35,017 bases of DNA, taken from contig QXCQ01000116.1 in NCBI GenBank assembly GCA_003576535.1, forward strand, positions 1-35,017. Reading direction: 5' to 3'. The first letter of the stretch is position 1; each line of letters begins with the position of its first letter. This document shows positions 22,745 to 29,519 of this stretch, piece after piece. Under the pieces are notes generated by a model. The model worked only from the letters and a program-made list of their open reading frames with translations. It was not told where the DNA came from and searched no databases. The DNA is from Nakamurella silvestris (GTDB lineage Bacteria; Actinomycetota; Actinomycetes; Mycobacteriales; Nakamurellaceae). Both the position numbers and the translations under genes were made by a program.

Positions 22745-23770
22745 ATGAACCCACGTTCCCTCCGCCCCACCACCCGTCGGCTGGTGGCGGCCACGGCTCT
22801 GGCAGCCCTCGCCTTCGGGGCGGTCACACTTCCCGCCCAGGCCGCGCCGTCCGTGCAGAGCCCCCAGTTCGCCGCAGCTGCCGTCGTGGCGGCACCGGCC
22901 AAGGCCGACATCCGTTCCAATGACTACCCCGAGAATGCCTGGGGCGCACCGGCCTCCTACCCGGGTGTCCTGGTTCTGTCCTTGCCTGCGAACAGCGGCG
23001 CGGCGGGGTTCGCGTACTCCTGGGGCGAAATCCCCGCTCCCAGCACCGACAACTCCCTGTCCCACCTGCCGCCGAACTTCGTGAAGGCGACGAACGGGGA
23101 GGCTCGGATCACCCAGCCGACGAACCTGGGTAGCGGTCCGAAGCGGCTGACCGTCAAACTGTTCGACCGGAATCTCGGATACGTCGGCGCGACGGCCTAC
23201 TACGAGTACTTCGTCCCGGCCGATGTTCCCGGTGCCGGCCCGAGCAGGCGGGAGGCCGAGAACGTCGCGGTGACGGTGACTGCGGGTCGTACGGCCTCGG
23301 GGAAGACCTACGGCAAGGGCAGCATCTCGTTCAAGGAGGCGGACAAGGCGTCGAGCACGGGTGCGCGTCGGTATCTGTTGGCCACCGGCGGCAATGCCAC
23401 CCACGGTCCGGAGTTCGCCTTCCCCTTCACGGCGGAGGTGACCGGTGCCTACGCCCTCGGCGCGTCCTTGGCGAAGGCGAAGAACTTCGGGAAGCTGAGG
23501 TTCTTCGTGGTGGACGCCAAGGGAAAGCGCACTGCCCTGGTCGACGTCAACACCGCTCAGGCGATCACCTTCGACGGGTATGCCGCCAAGGCCCAGCGGG
23601 CGTACCAACCTCTCGGTGGTCTCACACTCGCCAAGGGGAAGTACCGGCTGGTGGTGAAGGTGGTGGGTCGTAATTCGGCCAGCGTGAGCCGGACGGTGAA
23701 GAAGGTGGCCGATCGTGGGTATGCCGGTGCGGTGGACTTCTTGACGATCGTGCCGCTGTACAAGACCTGA
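22745..23770 (+). CDS. Secreted protein of unknown function (short member of tandem pair)
   Basis: A 341-residue exported paralogue of the preceding gene, 57 bp downstream of it. A signal peptide ends near PAQA (about 33). The Ig-like N-terminal domain (SNDYPENAWGAPASYPGVLV ... LTVKLFDRNLGYVGA) and the shared module (161-341) follow, and the protein stops right after LTIVPLYKT, where its partner continues for about 210 residues. The ribosome site AAGGA lies upstream of the ATG. It is rich in Lys and Gly with many short beta-strand patterns and no cysteine in the shared module. Tandem duplication followed by loss or gain of the C-terminal domain is the simplest history. Function unknown. Confidence 0.83.
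   Translation: MNPRSLRPTTRRLVAATALAALAFGAVTLPAQAAPSVQSPQFAAAAVVAAPAKADIRSNDYPENAWGAPASYPGVLVLSLPANSGAAGFAYSWGEIPAPSTDNSLSHLPPNFVKATNGEARITQPTNLGSGPKRLTVKLFDRNLGYVGATAYYEYFVPADVPGAGPSRREAENVAVTVTAGRTASGKTYGKGSISFKEADKASSTGARRYLLATGGNATHGPEFAFPFTAEVTGAYALGASLAKAKNFGKLRFFVVDAKGKRTALVDVNTAQAITFDGYAAKAQRAYQPLGGLTLAKGKYRLVVKVVGRNSASVSRTVKKVADRGYAGAVDFLTIVPLYKT
23225..23762 (+). repeat. Duplicated module, copy 2 (copy 1 at 21509-22046)
   Basis: Partner of the repeat at 21509-22046, in the same orientation, 1,716 bp downstream. The match ends within four codons of the stop of the shorter paralogue. Confidence 0.85.
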
Positions 23771-23782
23771 TCCGCGGTCTGG

Positions 23783-23844
23783 CCGCGCTCCTTGTTGACA
23801 ATCGCGCAGGTTGCAGCGCGCGCAATTGTCGGGATGGAGCGCGG
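23783..23844. terminator. Long interrupted inverted repeat after the tandem pair
   Basis: Outer arms CCGCGCTCC (23783-23791) and GGAGCGCGG (23836-23844) pair perfectly. Inner arms GACAATCGCGC (23797-23807) and GCGCGCAATTGTC (within 23816-23830) pair with one small bulge. It starts 12 bp after the stop of the short paralogue, so it is probably a terminator. Its size and interrupted stem could also suit a small palindromic repeat element. Confidence 0.65.
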
Positions 23845-23919
23845 TCGGGGCTGGCGATAGGGTTGGCGAACCGCGACACCGACGAACGGATCGGCGCGCA
23901 CCACCCAGGAGGCACGACC

Positions 23920-24384
23920 ATGGCACCCAAGATCGCGACCAACACCCGGGTGGACCTGGGCGGTCTGCTCGAGTTCGCCCGCACCCGCCATCGGGCCATC
24001 CTGTTGACCACCCGCGCGGACGGGACGGCGCAGCTGTCCCCGGTGTCCTGCGGCGTGGACCCACAAGGACGGGTGGTCGTCTCGACGTACCCGGACCGGG
24101 CGAAGGCGGTCAACATCCGTCGCACCGGTACGGCCTCGGTGATGGTGCTGTCCGAGGAATTCAACGACCCGTGGGTGCAGATCGACGGCACGGCCGAGGT
24201 GCTGGACCTGCCGGAGGCCCTGGAACCGCTGGTCGACTACTTCCGGTCGATCTCGGGGGAGCACCCTGACTGGGACGAGTACCGCCAGGCCATGGTCCGG
24301 CAGGACAAGTCGCTGATCCGGATCACCCCGACCCGCTGGGGGCCGATCGCCACCGGCGGATTCCCGCCCCGTCTCGCCACCTGA
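23920..24384 (+). CDS. PPOX-class (probably F420-dependent) oxidoreductase
   Basis: A 154-residue split-barrel flavin/deazaflavin oxidoreductase of the pyridoxamine-phosphate-oxidase-like superfamily. The ATG at 23920 is chosen for AGGAGG seven bases upstream; an in-frame ATG at 23863 lacks one. RHRAILLTTRADGTAQLSPV is the first strand pair, and VDPQGRVVVSTYPDRAKAVNIRRTGTASVMVLS carries the F420/FMN-phosphate-binding R-K-x-x-N-I/L-R pattern. WVQIDGTAEVLDLPEA and the C-terminal RITPTRWGPIATGGFPPRL are typical of the actinobacterial F420 family. Small size, no partner gene; a terminator-like hairpin follows. Substrate unknown. Confidence 0.9.
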   Translation: MAPKIATNTRVDLGGLLEFARTRHRAILLTTRADGTAQLSPVSCGVDPQGRVVVSTYPDRAKAVNIRRTGTASVMVLSEEFNDPWVQIDGTAEVLDLPEALEPLVDYFRSISGEHPDWDEYRQAMVRQDKSLIRITPTRWGPIATGGFPPRLAT

Positions 24385-24398
24385 TCGGCGGACTTCGG

Positions 24399-24430
24399 CC
24401 CCTGTGACCGCCGATACGTCGGTCACGGGG
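24399..24430. terminator. Terminator-like hairpin after the PPOX gene
   Basis: GTGACCG (24404-24410) pairs with CGGTCAC (24420-24426) around a 9-nt loop, extended by CCCC/GGGG with a one-base bulge. It lies 15 bp after the PPOX stop and just upstream of the promoter-like elements of the next gene. Confidence 0.65.
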
Positions 24431-24434
24431 GTAT

Positions 24435-24468
24435 TTGACTGTGGAATCTTTCGTACTCGGCTAACGTT
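24435..24468 (+). promoter_or_regulatory. Promoter elements upstream of the 52-residue gene, including a SigR/SigH-type pattern
   Basis: GGAAT (24443-24447), an 18-bp spacer and GTT (24466-24468) match the GGAAT-N18-GTT pattern of the thiol-oxidative-stress sigma factor SigR/SigH of actinobacteria. Overlapping it are TTGACT (24435-24440) and TAACGT (24462-24467), whose 21-bp spacing is too long for a standard housekeeping promoter. Transcription from here would give a leader of about 130 nt. Confidence 0.45.
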
Positions 24469-24608
24469 CTCCCTGATGGTCCGACCGGTTTCACCCGGGG
24501 GACCAGGAACGATCGCCGACCGGCCAACCCGGCCGCGCGGCGCGCGAAAGCGTCACCGACGAAGTTTTCGTAACACCCGCAGTGAAGAAGACGAAGGATC
24601 CACCAGCA

Positions 24609-24767
24609 ATGTCACGTATCACCCGCTCCATCGGTAACCGCCAGCGTCGGAACGCCGAGGCCCGTACCAACCGCGCCATGTGGCGCATCATCGATTCCAC
24701 CAGTTCCCGGACCATGCGCGACGAGTTGATCATCATTCAGCAACGCCAGAGCGGCCGGGCCTCCTGA
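24609..24767 (+). CDS. Small basic protein of 52 residues, unknown function
   Basis: A short protein starting MSRITRSIGNRQRRNAEART and ending DELIIIQQRQSGRAS. The ATG at 24609 is chosen over an upstream in-frame ATG at 24582 because GAAGGA lies ten bases before it. The N-terminal half is strongly basic, the C-terminal half amphipathic helical (SSRTMRDELIIIQQ). Third positions are G/C-rich, and the gene has its own promoter-like elements and a 130-nt leader, which supports it being real. I recall short actinobacterial proteins of this MSRI...RDELIxI type without assigned function. It ends four bases from the stop of the convergent MFS gene. Confidence 0.7.
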   Translation: MSRITRSIGNRQRRNAEARTNRAMWRIIDSTSSRTMRDELIIIQQRQSGRAS

Positions 24768-24770
24768 CGA

Positions 24771-26057
24771 TCAGTCGGCGTTGCCCAGGGTGACCGCCTC
24801 GGGCAGGATGTCGGCGTTCTCCACCGCGTCGAGGTCGGTCAGCTCCGGCTGGACCACCTCGCCGCGGTCGGCGGCCTCCAACGCGGTGTGCACGGTGCTC
24901 AGCACCACCGCTCCGACGAGCACCAGGACGGCTCCGAGGATGAACGGCACGTGGGCGTTGAGGTGCTCGGCCAGCTGACCTGCCGCGAACGGCGCGAGCC
25001 CGCCGCCGATGAACCGGACGAAACCGTAGGTGGCCGACGCCACCGGCCGCTCGACCGGCGCGATGCTCATCACCGCCGTGGTGACCAGGGTGTTGTTGAC
25101 CCCGATGAAGGCACCTGCGACGATCACCGCCGTGATGACGGCGACATGGTTGTGCGGAAGCACCCCGATCACCGCCAGGTCCACGGCCAGCAGGCCGAAG
25201 GCGACGTAGAGGGTCCGTGGGGTCCCGAACCGTCCCTGCAGGCGCGGGGCGGCGAACACCGAGAACAGTGCGACGAGCACACCCCAGGCGCAGAACACCA
25301 TGCCGAGCTTGATCGGGCTGTCGATGCCCATCAGGAACGGTGAGTACCCGAGCAGGGTGAAGAAACCCCAGTTGTAGAGCAGGCCGGTGATGCTCGTCAT
25401 CCGCAGGCTGCGGTGTTTCAGGGCGGCCAAGGGTTTGGAGAGCCGCTGTTTGTGGGTCGGTGCGGGGGTGGCCGGCAGCAGGAAGATCGTGGCGACGAGG
25501 GCCACGGCCATCAGGACGGACACCCCGAAAAACGGTCCACGCCAACTGATGTTGCCCAGGATCCCGCCGAGCAGCGGTCCCAGGGCGATCCCGATGCCCA
25601 GCGCGGTCTCGTAGAGGATGATCGCCCCGGCGAACCCGCCGCTGGCGGCGCTCACGATCACCGCCAGGGAAGTGGCGATGAACAGTGCGTTGCCCAGCCC
25701 CCAGCCGGCCCGGAATCCCACGATCTGTCCGATGCTGCCGGAGGCTCCGGCCAGCGCCGCGAACACGACAATGATGATCAGGCCGGCGATCAGGGTCTTC
25801 TTGGCCCCGATCCGGCTGGAGATCCAGCCGGTCACAAGCATTGCCAACGCCGTGACCACCAGGTAGCTGGTGAACAGCAGTTCGACCTGGGCAGGGGAGG
25901 CATTGAGCTGCCCGGCAAGGCTTTTCAGGATCGGGTCGACCAGGCCGATACCCATGAAGGAGACGACGCACGCAAAGGCGACCGCCCAGACGGCTCGGGG
26001 TTGGCGGAAGGGGCTGACGGTCGGGCTGTGGTGTCCGGCAACGGTTGAATCGCTCAT
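24771..26057 (-). CDS. MFS transporter, 12 TM (DHA1-like)
   Basis: A 428-residue major facilitator from ATG 26057 (GTG at 26060 also possible; AAGGA lies upstream of both). TM1 carries FMGIGLVDPILKSLAGQLNA. The loop 2-3 motif is VTGWISSRIGAKKTLIAG, and the motif-C region is ETALGIGIALGPLLGGILG. Length and motifs fit 12-helix drug/metabolite exporters. It is preceded by the marR gene on the same strand, 110 bp upstream, with a G-rich tandem repeat between them. MarR control of a linked exporter is the usual arrangement. Substrate unknown. Confidence 0.92.
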   Translation of the reverse strand: MSDSTVAGHHSPTVSPFRQPRAVWAVAFACVVSFMGIGLVDPILKSLAGQLNASPAQVELLFTSYLVVTALAMLVTGWISSRIGAKKTLIAGLIIIVVFAALAGASGSIGQIVGFRAGWGLGNALFIATSLAVIVSAASGGFAGAIILYETALGIGIALGPLLGGILGNISWRGPFFGVSVLMAVALVATIFLLPATPAPTHKQRLSKPLAALKHRSLRMTSITGLLYNWGFFTLLGYSPFLMGIDSPIKLGMVFCAWGVLVALFSVFAAPRLQGRFGTPRTLYVAFGLLAVDLAVIGVLPHNHVAVITAVIVAGAFIGVNNTLVTTAVMSIAPVERPVASATYGFVRFIGGGLAPFAAGQLAEHLNAHVPFILGAVLVLVGAVVLSTVHTALEAADRGEVVQPELTDLDAVENADILPEAVTLGNAD

Positions 26058-26115
26058 CACGGTGTTCCTTGTGGGGAGGTTTTCTCGGCTGCGTCCTGGG
26101 GCGGATGCCCGGGGA

Positions 26116-26143
26116 GGGCGGTCGGGTGGGGGCGGTCGGGTGG
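26116..26143. repeat. G-rich 14-bp tandem repeat between marR and the MFS gene
   Basis: Two exact copies of GGGCGGTCGGGTGG (26116-26129 and 26130-26143) are followed by a degenerate third (GGGCGGTGTAGT). The G-runs from 26111 to 26159 could form a G-quadruplex on the forward (non-mRNA) strand; the marR-MFS transcript would be C-rich here. Confidence 0.75.
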
Positions 26144-26167
26144 GGCGGTGTAGTGGGGCGGCGTACT

Positions 26168-26632
26168 TCAGATGTCTGGGGTGGCAGCCATCTCGGCGGT
26201 GAGACGGCGGAAGGCCGGCAGGGCGGCATCGAGGGCCCGCTGATCGGGCTCGCTCAGCGCGCCGAACCTGGCGGCGATCAGGTGGGCCCGTTCGGCCCGC
26301 CGTGCGGCCAGCACTTCCCGGCCCCGGTCGGTGATGTCGATCAAGGAGGCCCGCCCGTCGGTCGGATCCGGGGTGCGTACCGCGAGCCCCGCGGTCTCGA
26401 GCCGGTTGATCAGGGCCGTCATCCCCGGTTGGGAGATGCCCTCACGGTCGGCCAGGTCGGTGATTCGTGACGGTCCGGCCAGCGTCAAGGTGTCCAGGGT
26501 GGTGTAGGTGCTGGCCGACAGTCCGCCGGGCGGTGTGAGGCGGCGGGCCCAGGTGAGCATCTGCTCCAGTGCCCGGACGGTGGCCAGGTGCTGCGATTCC
26601 GCAGGTGTTGATTCCGCAGGTATTGATCTCAC
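26168..26632 (-). CDS. MarR-family transcriptional regulator
   Basis: A 154-residue winged-helix repressor. The DNA-binding domain is clear: TYTTLDTLTLAGPSRITDLADREGISQPGMTALINRLETAGLAVRTPDPTDGRASLIDITDRG, including the wing DPTDGRASLI. The predicted GTG start at 26632 is preceded by TATACT six bases upstream, so the mRNA is probably leaderless. The first residues come from a 15-bp tandem duplication (SIPAE/STPAE). It is co-directional with the downstream MFS exporter and divergent from the molybdopterin oxidoreductase across an AT-rich inverted-repeat region, so it may control one or both. Confidence 0.92.
   Translation of the reverse strand: MRSIPAESTPAESQHLATVRALEQMLTWARRLTPPGGLSASTYTTLDTLTLAGPSRITDLADREGISQPGMTALINRLETAGLAVRTPDPTDGRASLIDITDRGREVLAARRAERAHLIAARFGALSEPDQRALDAALPAFRRLTAEMAATPDI
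26595..26624 (-). repeat. 15-bp tandem duplication at the marR 5' end
   Basis: GATTCCGCAGGTGTT (26595-26609) and GATTCCGCAGGTATT (26610-26624) differ at one base and encode consecutive five-residue units near the MarR N terminus. It is in frame, so tolerated. Confidence 0.8.
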
Positions 26633-26638
26633 CGGGAA

Positions 26639-26662
26639 AGTATATCCAGCAACTATATAACC
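26639..26662. promoter_or_regulatory. marR promoter -10 and AT-rich candidate MarR operator
   Basis: On the reverse strand TATACT (26644-26639) lies six bases before the GTG of marR. It overlaps an AT-rich imperfect inverted repeat, TATAT-N9-ATATA at 26641-26659, in an otherwise GC-rich region. AT-rich dyads overlapping the -10 are typical of autoregulating MarR proteins. Confidence 0.5.
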
Positions 26663-26794
26663 AGCTGATGGATGTCTGTCTTCTCACCACGGCGAACATC
26701 CAGGCGTGAAAACGGCGGGCAGGGGGTATCCCTCCTTGTTGACGGATCGGGATTGACGGATCGGGTTCGTGCGTCGTCGAGCGGAGGAGCACCT

Positions 26795-29206
26795 GTGTCC
26801 AGGAATCACGGCGATCGGGCCGGGCGGAACGAGAGCGGGCACGATGACAGCGGCCCCGACCACATCGAAGACCTGGAGATCGGCAAGCCGAAGAGCCGCG
26901 CCGCCGGGGCGACCGCGGTGGCGGTGTCCATGAAACGGGCGCTGACGAGCATGGGAGCTACCCGCACCGCTCGGACCCTGTTGAAGCTCAACCATGCCGA
27001 CGGGTTCGACTGCATGAGCTGCGCCTGGCCCGACCCGGACACCGAGCACCGGCACATCGCCGAGTTCTGCGAGAACGGTGCCAAGGCCGTCGCCGAGGAG
27101 GCGACGAAGGCCAGGATCACGCGCGAGTTCTTCGCCCGACACAGCATCGCCGATCTCGACGCCCGCGACGAGCATTGGCTGGGACAACAGGGTCGGCTCA
27201 CCGAACCGATGGTCAAACGTGTCGGGTCCGCCCACTACGAACCGATCTCGTGGGAGGAGGCCTTCTCCCTGATCGGTGCCGAACTCACCGCCCTGGCCGG
27301 ACCCGACGAGGCGATCTTCTACACCTCGGGCCGCGCCTCCAACGAGGCCGCCTTCACCTACCAACTGTTCGTCCGTGCTTTCGGCACGAACAACCTGCCC
27401 GACTGCTCGAACATGTGCCACGAGTCGACCAGCATCGCCCTCCAGGAGTCCATCGGCATCGGCAAGGCCAGTGTCGGGCTCGACGACGTCCACCAGGCGG
27501 AACTGATCATCCTGGCCGGGCAGAACCCGGGCACGAACCACCCGCGGATGCTCAGTGCCCTGGAGATCGCCAAGAAGAACGGGGCGAAGATCCTGTCGAT
27601 CAACCCGTTGCGGGAGGCGGGGCTGGTGCGGTTCCAGAACCCGCAGACGGTCCGGGGTCTGGTCGGACCGGGTACCGCCCTGTCCGATCTGCACCTGCCG
27701 ATCAAGATCAACGGTGATCTCGCGCTGTTCCAGGCCATCGGCTCGCTGCTGGTCGAATGGGACGCCCTGGACCACGAATTCATCGGCCGGCACACACGTG
27801 GCTCGGCCGCGTGGCGGGAACATGTGGCTGCCGTCGACTGGACCGTGGTGACCGCGGCGACCGGCCTGTCCCGGGAGCTCATCACCGCGGCGGCCCGGAT
27901 GCTGCAGGCCTCCCGGGCGACCGTGTTCTGCTGGGCGATGGGCCTGACCCAGCACCGGAACGCGGTGGCCACGATCAAGGAGATCACCAATCTCGCCCTC
28001 GCCCAGGGCAACATCGGCAAACCAGGTGCCGGTCTCCTGCCGGTGCGGGGCCATTCGAATGTGCAGGGGGACCGGACCATGGGCATCTGGGAGCGGCCGC
28101 CGGCCCACTTCCTCGATGCCTTGCAGCGGGAGTTCGGCTTCGACCCACCACGCGAGAACGGTTACGACACGGTCGACTCCATCCGTGCCCTCCGCGACGG
28201 CAAGGCCCATGTGTTCATCGGTCTGGGTGGGAATTTCGTGCAGGCCGCCCCGGACACCGAGATCGTGAACGCTGCGATGCGTCAAGCCCGTCTCACGGTA
28301 CAGATCTCGACCAAGCTGAACAGGTCCCACCTCGTGTGCGGGGAGACCGCGCTCATCCTGCCCACGAAGGGGCGCACCGAGAAGGACGTCCAAGCCACCG
28401 GCCCGCAATGGATCTCGGTCGAGGACTCCACCTGCTCGGTACACGCCTCGCGGGGTCCGTTGCCACCGGCCTCCGCGGACATCCGCTCCGAGGTGGAAAT
28501 AGTCACCCGGATCGCCCAGGCCACCCTGGGGGAGCGGTACGGGATCAACTGGCAGGGGATGCGGGAGAACTACAGCGTGATCCGGACGCACATCTCCCGT
28601 GTGGTCCCGGGCTGCGAGAGCTACGAGGTGAACGTCCGACAGCCCGGCGGATTCGTCCTGCCGCATCCACCGCGGGACTCCCGGACCTTCGACACCCCAT
28701 CGGGTCTGGCCGAGTTCGTGGTCTCTCCCATCGAGATGCTGCATGTTCCGGACGGACACCTGGCCCTGCAGACCCTGCGCAGCCACGACCAGTTCAACAC
28801 CACCATCTACGGTTTCAGCGACCGCTACCGGGGCATCGAAGGTGGACGCCATGTCGTGTTCGTGCACCCGGAAGATGTCGCCCGTCTGGGTTTCGCCGAC
28901 GGCGATCTCGTCGACATCGTGACCCGGTGGACCGAGGACGAGCGGGTCAGATGTGTGAGCGGTTTCCGGATCGTGGCGTACGACACCCCGCGTGGGTCCG
29001 CCGCCGCCTACTACCCGGAGACCAATCCGCTGGTCCCGTTGGACTCCACGGCCGAGGGCAGCAACTGCCCTACGTCGAAGTCGATCATCGTCGAGCTCAA
29101 GCCTTTGGGGACAGGGGGATCCGGGGGCGAGCCGACCGGCGGGCAGAGCGCCACCGGTGCCGACTGGAGTCACAAAACGACACCCGAACCGCACCACCTC
29201 TCCTGA
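26795..29206 (+). CDS. FdhF/YdeP-family molybdopterin oxidoreductase
   Basis: An 803-residue molybdopterin-dependent oxidoreductase related to formate dehydrogenase H and E. coli YdeP. The GTG at 26795 is chosen for GGAGGAG five bases upstream; the open frame extends further to 26672. An acidic leader is followed by DGFDCMSCAWPDPDTEH (Cys73, Cys76), fewer cysteines than a full [4Fe-4S] site. PISWEEAFSLIGAEL begins the cofactor domain. Cys208 in CSNMCHESTSIAL aligns with the Mo-ligating selenocysteine/cysteine of FdhF. GQNPGTNHPRM, GLTQHRNAVATIKEITNLAL and GNIGKPGAGLLPVRGHSNVQ are cofactor-binding segments. The C-terminal MopB beta barrel (about 640-780) includes YGFSDRYRGIEGGRHVVFVH. There is no signal peptide, so it is cytoplasmic. 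YdeP has been linked to acid resistance in E. coli; the true substrate is not known. No FdhD or cofactor genes adjoin. Confidence 0.93.
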   Translation: MSRNHGDRAGRNESGHDDSGPDHIEDLEIGKPKSRAAGATAVAVSMKRALTSMGATRTARTLLKLNHADGFDCMSCAWPDPDTEHRHIAEFCENGAKAVAEEATKARITREFFARHSIADLDARDEHWLGQQGRLTEPMVKRVGSAHYEPISWEEAFSLIGAELTALAGPDEAIFYTSGRASNEAAFTYQLFVRAFGTNNLPDCSNMCHESTSIALQESIGIGKASVGLDDVHQAELIILAGQNPGTNHPRMLSALEIAKKNGAKILSINPLREAGLVRFQNPQTVRGLVGPGTALSDLHLPIKINGDLALFQAIGSLLVEWDALDHEFIGRHTRGSAAWREHVAAVDWTVVTAATGLSRELITAAARMLQASRATVFCWAMGLTQHRNAVATIKEITNLALAQGNIGKPGAGLLPVRGHSNVQGDRTMGIWERPPAHFLDALQREFGFDPPRENGYDTVDSIRALRDGKAHVFIGLGGNFVQAAPDTEIVNAAMRQARLTVQISTKLNRSHLVCGETALILPTKGRTEKDVQATGPQWISVEDSTCSVHASRGPLPPASADIRSEVEIVTRIAQATLGERYGINWQGMRENYSVIRTHISRVVPGCESYEVNVRQPGGFVLPHPPRDSRTFDTPSGLAEFVVSPIEMLHVPDGHLALQTLRSHDQFNTTIYGFSDRYRGIEGGRHVVFVHPEDVARLGFADGDLVDIVTRWTEDERVRCVSGFRIVAYDTPRGSAAAYYPETNPLVPLDSTAEGSNCPTSKSIIVELKPLGTGGSGGEPTGGQSATGADWSHKTTPEPHHLS

Positions 29207-29399
29207 GGAATTATCTGGCGGCAATTGCATTTCGGTCACAATTCGCCCTCATGGAGAATATCGAAGCATCAATGTCCGTGCCGTTGTGCCGGGTCGACGC
29301 GGTGTCAATGCCAAGCAATTGACTTTGTATCGGAAGCGAGTGGCTTACGTTGACCGAGCGGGTCCCTCGACCTGCGCAAACGGAGCACTTTCATTGGTA

Positions 29400-29417
29400 A
29401 TCGACACGGCGGTCGAT
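29400..29417. promoter_or_regulatory. Inverted repeat upstream of the rhamnosidase promoter
   Basis: ATCGAC (29400-29405), a 6-base spacer and GTCGAT (29412-29417) form a perfect dyad 13 bp upstream of the -35 hexamer. The position suits an activator site for a sugar-responsive regulator. The rest of the 313-bp gap (29207-29399) is relatively AT-rich and shows no ORF or RNA gene that I can support. Confidence 0.4.
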
Positions 29418-29430
29418 GTGTTCGGCACGC

Positions 29431-29459
29431 TTGCGGCCCTTCCGTGATCAATGTTACGT
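29431..29459 (+). promoter_or_regulatory. Promoter of the rhamnosidase gene
   Basis: -35 TTGCGG (29431-29436), a 17-bp spacer and -10 TTACGT (29454-29459). Transcription would start near 29466, giving a leader of about 54 nt that includes the GAGGA ribosome site at 29509-29513. Confidence 0.5.
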
Positions 29460-29519
29460 TCACGACCCCGTCGCATATCCCATGGTTAGGGTCGCGACAC
29501 CCGTCAATGAGGACGTCAC

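Noticed and set aside
21416-24064. An 882-codon reverse frame opposite the tandem secreted paralogues
   Set aside because: It spans two genes with signal peptides and ribosome sites on the forward strand and mirrors their repeats; no recognisable protein.
24475-24608. Possible riboswitch in the leader of the 52-residue gene
   Set aside because: The stretch is GC-rich with a CGGGGGACCA-like piece, but I could not match the conserved core or pairing of any known riboswitch class.
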